From: JAXGMV01 sp040768445
GTDB taxonomy: Bacteria; Chloroflexota; Anaerolineae; Anaerolineales; Anaerolineaceae
DNA: 64,000 nucleotides
Assembly (NCBI GenBank): GCA_040768445.1
Contig: JAXGMV010000001.1
Location: 930,001-994,000 of the forward strand
Direction: 5' to 3'
Part shown: piece after piece, positions 57,009-64,000 of the stretch
Position numbering within the stretch: position 1 is the first letter of the stretch
Layout of the letters: every line of letters begins with the position of its first letter
Made by a program: the position numbers and the translations under genes
The notes under the pieces: model-generated
The model's input: only the letters and a program-made list of their open reading frames with translations
The model's database searches: none
Told to the model about the DNA's origin: nothing

Positions 57009-57425
57009 TCACGCGTGATCTTCAAATTTTTCTTGATTTCCGCTGCCATCCAGCTTTACTTGCGTCAATGCCTGCTGGGCGATTTCGCGGTCAAAGCCGA
57101 GTAAAATGGCATTCTCCAGGTAGCGCTGGGCCAGGCGGCTGAGCACGTCGGTGCCAATATGGCTTCGTCCCGGGCTGCCGGCGGGCAGGACATACGTACC
57201 GCGCCCATGCTGGACGGAGGTCAGACCCATATCATCCAGCATACGGTAGGCACGTGCCACGGTATTGAAATTCACCTGCAGATCATTCGCCAGCCGGCGC
57301 ATGGTTGGCAGGCGCTCGCCGGGCCTGACCTGCCCGTTGATGATCAGGTCAGCCAGCTGGGCGACAATCTGGTTGGTGATCGGTAAGTTTGATCTGAAAT
57401 CCAGTTCCAGTTTGAATTTAGACAA
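57009..57425 (-). CDS. GntR-family regulator, YtrA type
   Basis: This 138-residue regulator has an N-terminal winged HTH (LPITNQIVAQLADLIINGQVRPGERLPTMRRLANDLQVNFNTVARAYRMLDDMGLTSVQHGRGTYV) and a short helical C-terminus, the YtrA subfamily that controls adjacent ABC genes. It begins with TTG (57425) after AAAGGAAA. A promoter rich in ATACAAT repeats precedes it. It is the first gene of the four-gene unit gntR-sdpI-ABC ATPase-permease. Confidence 0.9.
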   Translation of the reverse strand: MSKFKLELDFRSNLPITNQIVAQLADLIINGQVRPGERLPTMRRLANDLQVNFNTVARAYRMLDDMGLTSVQHGRGTYVLPAGSPGRSHIGTDVLSRLAQRYLENAILLGFDREIAQQALTQVKLDGSGNQEKFEDHA

Positions 57426-57443
57426 ATTAGGTTTCCTTTAGTT

Positions 57444-57491
57444 GAAATTGTATTATTGTATAATTGTATTATTGTATCATTTCTTTGTCAA
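57444..57491 (-). promoter_or_regulatory. promoter and repeat operator of the gntR unit
   Basis: On the minus strand TTGACA (57491-57486), 17-bp spacer, TACAAT (57468-57463). ATACAATAATACAATT units repeat over the -10 region (57444-57476), a plausible autoregulatory operator for a YtrA-type repressor. Confidence 0.7.
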
Positions 57492-57589
57492 GGGTAAAAT
57501 AAGCCTGTTTTATGGAACAAAGGTGTTTTGATATGCGTTTTTAAAGCATGCAGTATTTGGCATTATTTGAGGCAAAAGAGAGGCTTCTC

Positions 57590-57985
57590 ATGGCAAGACT
57601 ACCTGTTATTTCACTGATTTTGTTTTCAACCGTGCTTCTGGCAGCCTGCTCTGCTGCGGGCGGCGCTGAGCGGCGTGTCAACGCACCTTCTGACGGCCAG
57701 GTGATTGAAGTGGGCGTTGGCGACGTGCTGGTGCTTGAGTTGGCCGGCAACCCCACCACTGGCTACAACTGGTACGTGACCGATGTAGATGCGTCCATTT
57801 TGCAGATGCAGGGCGAGCCTGAATTTGCGGCGGACAGCAGCGCCATCGGTTCGGGCGGCGTGCTGGCGCTGTCGTTCAAGGCACAGGCGGCCGGTGAGAC
57901 GACGCTCTCACTGGCGTATCAGCGCGCCTGGGAAGTGGGCATTCCACCGCTTGAGACGCTGACCCTGCGGGTGGTGGTGAAGTAG
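57590..57985 (+). CDS. chagasin-like (I42) cysteine-protease inhibitor, lipoprotein
   Basis: This 131-residue protein has a lipobox (STVLLAACSA) and an immunoglobulin-like domain with the I42 inhibitory loop GNPTTGYNWYV, then GSGGVLALSFKAQAAGETTLSLAYQRAWE ending in LRVVVK. The family blocks papain-like cysteine proteases. It probably sits on the outer membrane face. Start at 57590 after AGAGG. No partner protease is adjacent. Confidence 0.9.
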   Translation: MARLPVISLILFSTVLLAACSAAGGAERRVNAPSDGQVIEVGVGDVLVLELAGNPTTGYNWYVTDVDASILQMQGEPEFAADSSAIGSGGVLALSFKAQAAGETTLSLAYQRAWEVGIPPLETLTLRVVVK

Positions 57986-57994
57986 CGGGCGGTG

Positions 57995-58240
57995 CGCATC
58001 AAGGGCGACTCTTACAGAGTGCTTCGCGACCCGGTGGGTCGCGCCCTACATTACTCACCCTTCCACCCCTTCGATACACTGACGGTTACTTCCGGCGACT
58101 TAAGTTGCCTTTTGGCAGGCTCAGGGGCCGAATCTCAGAGATCGGATAGCTCTGCTGGCTGAACGGCGTAGGTGCCGGGACTTCGACAGGCTCAGTCACC
58201 GATGCATTGTCCCTGTTGGAGATCAAAATCCCGGTTATTA
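57995..58240. repeat. intergenic repeats before the LysM gene
   Basis: A full GACCC-type copy (58005-58043, GCGACTCTTACAGAGTGC then GCGACCCGGTGGGTCGC) is followed by ACTTCGACAGGCTCAG-type sequence to about 58240. The 395-bp gap holds no gene. Confidence 0.75.
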
Positions 58241-58380
58241 CCTAATGACGACAAGAATTAAGATGGATCGAATATTAGTACCAAGCTAGGGGAAAAGGTT
58301 GCCAAATCTCAGTAGGTCAGATATGGTACTTACAGGGTAATAAAGCCTGTCTCACCTGTGTCACCTGATATAATCGCCTC

Positions 58381-59343
58381 ATGAGACGGATAGTCTATGC
58401 AGTGATATGCCTGCTTCTGGCAGCCTGCGCGCCGGCCGCACCCGCACCCATCGCAGCCTCCGGCACATCCACACCCGCCGGCAAACTGACGCCCTATCAC
58501 ACTGCCACGCCTCAACCCTTCCCGCAAATCACTGACACCCCCGCACCGCTCCCCAGCCCAACCCCCACGCCCTTCATTCACATCATCAGCGAGGGTGAGG
58601 ATTTCTTCGGGCTGGCTTACCGCTACGGCATCACGGTGGACGATATCATTGCCGCCAACCCGGACGTCAACCCGAACGCCATGTCCGTCGGCGGGGAGCT
58701 GATTATCCCATTACAGGCTGCGCCTGACCAGCCCGCCAGCCAACCTGCACCTGAACTGCCCGCAGGTCTGTCAGTTGCGCCGGCTGCCTGCTGGCGCATG
58801 GCTGAAGGCGGTGCCTGGTGTTTTGCCCCGGCAGTCAACAGCGGTGAGACCGCGCTGGAGCTGGTGACCGGGCGCTTCACCCTCCAGGATGCTTCCGGCG
58901 GCGAGCCCGTCAGCCGCCCCGCCTCGCTCCCTCTGAACGTGCTGACCCCTGGCACCTTCGGTCTACCGCTCATGGCCTACTTCCCCGCGCCTGTGCCAAC
59001 GGACTTCACTGTCAGCGTAGAAATGCTGACCGCCCTGCCGCTGGCTGACCCCTCAGCCCGCTACCTGCCGGCAAGGGTTGACGAGCCGCTGGTAACCTAT
59101 GCGGCCAATGGCAGTCTGGCAACGGTCAGCGGCGCTGTTCAACTGGGGGATGGTGAGGGGGATGCAGCCCTTATCTGGCTGGTGGCGCTGGCATACGATG
59201 CTGACGGAGCATTAGTGGGGGTGAGGAAGCTGGAGATTGAAGGTCCGCTGGATGCCGGCGGGGCAGTGCCTTTCCAACTGGATGTGTTCAGCGGGGATGG
59301 CCCAATTGTATCGGTTACAGTGCTGGCAGAAGCCCGGCGCTGA
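58381..59343 (+). CDS. LysM-domain lipoprotein
   Basis: This 320-residue surface protein has a lipoprotein signal (VICLLLAACAPA), a Pro/Thr-rich linker to about 60 and one LysM peptidoglycan-binding motif (about 61-104; ISEGEDFFGLAYRYGITVDDIIAANPDVNPNAMSVGGELIIPL). An extracellular beta-rich domain of about 200 residues follows (EMLTALPLAD, VSVTVLAEARR end). No ribosome site is evident; the ATG is the first codon after the signal start. Confidence 0.88.
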   Translation: MRRIVYAVICLLLAACAPAAPAPIAASGTSTPAGKLTPYHTATPQPFPQITDTPAPLPSPTPTPFIHIISEGEDFFGLAYRYGITVDDIIAANPDVNPNAMSVGGELIIPLQAAPDQPASQPAPELPAGLSVAPAACWRMAEGGAWCFAPAVNSGETALELVTGRFTLQDASGGEPVSRPASLPLNVLTPGTFGLPLMAYFPAPVPTDFTVSVEMLTALPLADPSARYLPARVDEPLVTYAANGSLATVSGAVQLGDGEGDAALIWLVALAYDADGALVGVRKLEIEGPLDAGGAVPFQLDVFSGDGPIVSVTVLAEARR

Positions 59344-59349
59344 GGTACT

Positions 59350-60828
59350 TTATTCCCAAATGAGATAGGAACCACTGCGGCAGGTGGATATGCCGGCGGT
59401 AAAGGCTTCGTCCAGGCAGGCCTGGTAGGTGATCATGCTGCCGTTGGGGTAATTCGCAAGCGGCGGCAGGGTGAGCGTGCTCCAGCCGTCAGCCGCAGAG
59501 GGCGCAAAGGTGTAATTCTGCACGCCGCCGTCGGGCAGCATCAGCACCAGTCGGGCGCCCACATCGGCCACAGGCTGGCTGTCCACCAGCATGAACACCC
59601 TGATCGAGATGGTCTGGTTGTCGCTGGGGCGCAGTTCGGGCTTTTCTTCCACCAGCTCAAAATCCAGCACCGGCAGAACGGGCCAGGCCGTCGGCTCGGG
59701 CGTGGCGACCGGGAATAAGGCCAGGTACTGGCCGCCCAGCGGCGCCACACGGGTGTAGTAAGACCCGGAAGCAATCGGGTCGTAATCCAGGCAGTAATTC
59801 TCAAAGCACTGGCGGGTGACGTTGTCGGTGGGGTCAAGGTACGGGTCAGAGAGCGGCAGACCGGAGGTGCCCACGCCGCCGGTAGCGGCGATGAACTGGT
59901 CAAAAACCAGCGGCACGTGATAACCCAACTCGCCCTCGGTGGGGTAAAAGACCATGTTCTCCTGCAGGCCGTACAGGCGGGCGCCGGGGGGTGCAGCGGC
60001 CATACCCAGCAGGTTGGACAGCGGCCTGAAGTGAAAATCGCCCGGGCTGCCTGCCGGCGCGTAAATCACCGCGCCGTCATAGACCTGCTCAAGCGAACCA
60101 TCGACGGCCGTGTAGGGCTGGGAAAGCGGCTTGCCGAACAAACCTGCCGCGCCCATGCGGTCCAGGTAGGGTGCGAAGGGGGCCGAGGCTGCCGGTGCGG
60201 CCGGGCTGCCGAAGTCACTGGTGTGCAGCAGGCAGAATGAGCAGGACAGCGCGCCGTAGGGCATCAGCCGGGCATCTTGCGCTCTGCTGTCAAAAGGTAT
60301 AAAGAAGCCGGCTTTTTCAAAGTACTGCTCCACGCGCCGCTTTTCGTAATTGTAGCGGGGGTTGGTAAGCGGGCTGCCAGCGCCGGCCTCAGCACCCAAC
60401 GCCTGGTACAGCGGCTGGAAGGCTTCATATACGGTGTACCCGTTGACAGTGTAAGTGCCCAGTTCTGCCGGCAGAGGCAGCGGGGTTTCAGCCTGCACAA
60501 GGTCGCTGCCCAGCGGTGCCAGGAAGTAGCGGTTGGCGCCGGTATCCACCGGGTTGTAGCACAGCTTGGCATTCTCAGTGAACTGGCAGTAGATGGCTGT
60601 TTCTTCGAACATGCGCGAGATCGTGCTGCCGAGCAGCGCCTCACCGCCCAGGTCACGGTAAACTTCACGGAAGATGGGGTCCACTTCATACGCCTGGACG
60701 TCCTCAGCGGGGTTGACAGGTTCAGCGGCACAGCCGGACACCAGCAGGAGCGTTAACAGAAGCGCGACAGCCAGTGTAACCTGCCGCAGTGGCGTTCCAA
60801 ATTGGTGACCTTTTGCGTTCGCTATCAT
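59350..60828 (-). CDS. secreted lipoprotein with repeated FG-x-PLS modules
   Basis: This 492-residue protein has a lipobox (TLLLVSGCAA). Several related segments carry the pattern 'G-x-LG-x-P-L-(S/T)-x-P-Y ... Q-x-F/Y': AGSPLTNPRYNYEKRRVEQYFE, LFGKPLSQPYTAVDGSLEQVY and TSGLPLSDPYLDPTDNVTRQCFE. A C-terminal Ig-like domain (LVEEKPELRPSDNQTISIRVFMLVDSQPVADVGARLVLML) follows. Such repeats are frequent in surface proteins of Chloroflexota. Function unknown. The 5' leader has an 8-bp GC hairpin at 60841-60867. Confidence 0.78.
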   Translation of the reverse strand: MIANAKGHQFGTPLRQVTLAVALLLTLLLVSGCAAEPVNPAEDVQAYEVDPIFREVYRDLGGEALLGSTISRMFEETAIYCQFTENAKLCYNPVDTGANRYFLAPLGSDLVQAETPLPLPAELGTYTVNGYTVYEAFQPLYQALGAEAGAGSPLTNPRYNYEKRRVEQYFEKAGFFIPFDSRAQDARLMPYGALSCSFCLLHTSDFGSPAAPAASAPFAPYLDRMGAAGLFGKPLSQPYTAVDGSLEQVYDGAVIYAPAGSPGDFHFRPLSNLLGMAAAPPGARLYGLQENMVFYPTEGELGYHVPLVFDQFIAATGGVGTSGLPLSDPYLDPTDNVTRQCFENYCLDYDPIASGSYYTRVAPLGGQYLALFPVATPEPTAWPVLPVLDFELVEEKPELRPSDNQTISIRVFMLVDSQPVADVGARLVLMLPDGGVQNYTFAPSAADGWSTLTLPPLANYPNGSMITYQACLDEAFTAGISTCRSGSYLIWE

Positions 60829-61103
60829 CTATGTCCTGTCCCGCCGCAGGTTGAGCTTGTGCGGCGGAGGTTATTCGTATATCCCTTGCCACCCTAATTT
60901 TACAGTTGCGGAGTCAATTAATCAATCAAAACGGCTGTTCTTAAGGAAGCAGTTTTTGATCTCAGTCATTCTGAGCATTGGTATCGGGTCATTTCAACCT
61001 TTTGTGTAGTTAGCGCCATATGCTGAGCGAATATCGTTATAATTAAGGTGATGACTATTTCATAGTGAAATTCAATTCAACTTTTGGTTTAGATGGGGTG
61101 ATC
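60829..61103. other. divergent intergenic region with leader hairpin
   Basis: CCGCCGCA-N11-TGCGGCGG (60841-60867) stands in the 5' leader of the minus-strand lipoprotein gene. The remaining sequence is AT-rich and holds the control region of the plus-strand lipoprotein. No gene is visible. Confidence 0.5.
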
Positions 61104-62114
61104 ATGAAACCTTATTTTCCTTTAGCACTCCTTGCGATAGGCATTTGTATAACGGTCAGTGCCTGCAGCCCTGGTCAGCTGCTAGGCCCAACGATTACAC
61201 CATCACCAACACGTACACAAACGGTAACACCAACCCTTACGCCAACGGCAACGCTTGCGCCAACAGCTACTCCTACAGTAACCCCGACACCTGAACCCAT
61301 CCTTCCATCAGTTGCCCACGGGCTTCGGAAGGAAAACGCGGCAACCCAAACGTATGAGAACGACATGTGGGTCGTCAAAAACGCAAACGGGGATATTACG
61401 GCGAGGTGGGACGCAGCGAGTGAATCATGGATCTACGCACCGGAACATATCACGGTGAAACAAACCATAATCGGCCATGAGGTCGACCCCGCCATCTTTG
61501 AACCGTTTTTAGGTCCCCTGCCTCCTGATGACCCGGAAACGCATTTTAAAGATGCAGACGGAAACCCTATCGGATATGGCATCGGACCGGAATTTGAGAT
61601 AAAGAAGATTGATTTTACATTCGGAAAGGTGGTATGTCCTGCAACGGGGGTATTTGCCAGATACCGGGGCGCGACGAGATACCGCCGTGATGGTGCGAAG
61701 AAAGATAGCTTGGCCACAATTTTTGAAATCCCGCAGACTGCGGACGCCTCAACAATTCTCGTTCTGACAAAATCGGGCGACCAATTTACCCTTATTGGGA
61801 TACCGGATGACAGGGCTGTTTGGGATCCCTACACAATAATTGACAGGGATGACGGTTCCTGGTCTAACGATTCGGGCATACAAATTGCAAACAGCCGGCT
61901 TGTTGGCAACATGGTCATGCTTATTGTGCACCACGATACGTTCTCTGTTGCACCTTCGGATGTCAGCGCTGCAGCTGATGCGCGCTCCGATGCCATACTG
62001 AGCTATCTTTTAGGAACATCGACACAGCCTCCAAGGTTTCCTACATATCCATATGCTCAAAATATCATGCCTTTTCTATTCTTTCCAGAAAGCGTGCTTT
62101 CCCTGTTGCCATAA
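61104..62114 (+). CDS. lipoprotein, function unknown
   Basis: This 336-residue protein has a lipobox (ICITVSACSPG), a Thr/Pro-rich linker with TPTPTVTPTPEP-like repeats to about 75, and a mixed alpha/beta domain (80-336; IGHEVDPAIFEPFLGPLPPDDPETHF, IPQTADASTILVLTKSGDQFTLIGIPDD). No family recognised. The start at 61104 is supported by GGGGTGATC; an upstream in-frame ATG has no site. Possibly surface exposed. Confidence 0.75.
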   Translation: MKPYFPLALLAIGICITVSACSPGQLLGPTITPSPTRTQTVTPTLTPTATLAPTATPTVTPTPEPILPSVAHGLRKENAATQTYENDMWVVKNANGDITARWDAASESWIYAPEHITVKQTIIGHEVDPAIFEPFLGPLPPDDPETHFKDADGNPIGYGIGPEFEIKKIDFTFGKVVCPATGVFARYRGATRYRRDGAKKDSLATIFEIPQTADASTILVLTKSGDQFTLIGIPDDRAVWDPYTIIDRDDGSWSNDSGIQIANSRLVGNMVMLIVHHDTFSVAPSDVSAAADARSDAILSYLLGTSTQPPRFPTYPYAQNIMPFLFFPESVLSLLP

Positions 62115-62437
62115 GGGGAGTTTCCCCGTTGTTCTATATATTTATATATTTAGGATTTAGGTCTGGAAGGGATCGAGAATTTAATTCAATTTCTGGATAT
62201 TTCTCCTTGAATGGATAATGTTGGGTCAATGATAGTAGTAGTAATAAACCAATAAGCTGTCACTTCATTGGTTTTGTCAGGCTTCCCAAGAATTTTTTAT
62301 CTCAACCAATTTGAACAATTCTTATAGGTCTTACTCAAGGCTTACTCAGCACATGACATGAGCATATGTCTTTGCTATAGTGATGTCAGAGGTGCAAAAT
62401 GACTAAAGAGATTTTTGATAGTGAAGTCAGTTATGTG

Positions 62438-62578
62438 GTCGGCTTTCACAAGCCGACGTTACAACTGCAGAACTGGCGGGATTAGTCCTTCACAGGATAA
62501 TAAATCCCGCCCTACGTTGATTTCCGGTTGCATTACCCCCTCCTGCCTCCCCCATTTTTTCAAAATGGAGGAGGTTTA
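62438..62578. repeat. hairpin repeats in the gap before the thiolase gene
   Basis: GTCGGCT-TTCACA-AGCCGAC (62438-62457), GGCGGGATT-N21-AATCCCGCC (62475-62513) and CCTCCCCCATTTT-TTC-AAAATGGAGGAGG (62547-62575). The 684-bp gap also has GGGGA-GTT-TCCCC (62115-62127), a weak terminator for the lipoprotein. No gene. Confidence 0.75.
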
Positions 62579-62798
62579 ACAGCGCGATTCCCTCAACCAG
62601 CAGGTTGAAGTCGCTGGCTGAGCTTCATGGAAGCGTCTGCAAGCAGGCGCAGGGCAGGTATGATCATCCTGTATAGGACCATACCCGCCGGATTATGTCG
62701 AAATTTATTACCCGGTTAGGGGTCAAATCCGTGTTTGCTGCCCCCTGTTCGATGGTAGAATGGCAGTGAAGCAATTCATCCATCTTGTGGAGGACAAT

Positions 62799-64000
<1,202 letters not shown>

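Overview
The window looks like chromosomal DNA from a Gram-negative-type, mostly anaerobic bacterium, most likely a member of the Chloroflexota (class Anaerolineae). This is an inference from gene content and style, not from any marker gene. The supporting signs are moderately high GC coding DNA, many Pro/Thr-rich lipoproteins with lipoboxes, soluble GAF-type sensor kinases of the HisKA_3/LuxR kind, SpoVS in a genome without visible sporulation genes, PPi-type phosphofructokinase, and intergenic spaces packed with short palindromic repeats. No rRNA, tRNA, CRISPR array or prophage was recognised.

Layout, left to right. 1-2.7 kb: a truncated GAF sensor kinase and an ISLre2-type element. 2.7-3.6 kb: an AT-rich pocket with two tandem candidate small RNAs on the minus strand, each with its own terminator, and an orphan 88-aa ORF. 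3.6-8.7 kb: a membrane protein, SpoVS, a deoxynucleoside kinase, a ferredoxin with an altered second cluster motif, a histidine phosphatase and a translationally coupled GH13-like protein that lacks catalytic residues. 8.7-15 kb: a beta-helix lipoprotein, an IS110 element and an M1 peptidase lipoprotein, separated by repeats. 15-18.4 kb: an ECF transporter operon (fused A-A', S, T). 18.4-30.6 kb: a repeat cluster, an immunity-like protein, a HigBA-type toxin-antitoxin pair with a readable operator, GNAT, phosphoribosyltransferase, lipoprotein, RtcB, a stand-alone RarA C-terminal domain next to an MTA/SAH deaminase-like amidohydrolase, and a kinase/LuxR two-component pair.

30.6-36.6 kb is the most coherent functional block. 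Eight minus-strand genes (OsmC, an XRE-cupin-NifX fusion, a flavin-binding protein, a NifX-like protein, two MinD/ferredoxin ATPases, a DUF59 protein, a cupin) face a divergent PadR regulator with two DUF5320 proteins. This resembles the orange-protein (ORP) / Nbp35-MinD gene groups of anaerobes and suggests metal-sulfur cluster handling under redox or metal control. It is followed by a TIR-transmembrane-PhnD-type binding protein fusion, a methyltransferase, a second GAF kinase and a sulfite-oxidase-like molybdoprotein.

42-51 kb: Sfp-type phosphopantetheinyl transferase, PPi-phosphofructokinase, an ECF sigma factor with a large membrane-anchored partner, a small membrane protein, a GH1 glycosidase and two overlapping SAM hydroxide adenosyltransferase paralogs. 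51-52.7 kb: an IS1182 element. 52.7-57.5 kb: a YtcJ-like amidohydrolase and a GntR-SdpI-ABC operon whose sdpI gene is bracketed by two perfect parS-like 16-mers. 57.5-64 kb: a chagasin-like inhibitor, a LysM lipoprotein, two other lipoproteins and an almost complete acetyl-CoA acetyltransferase that runs off the right edge.
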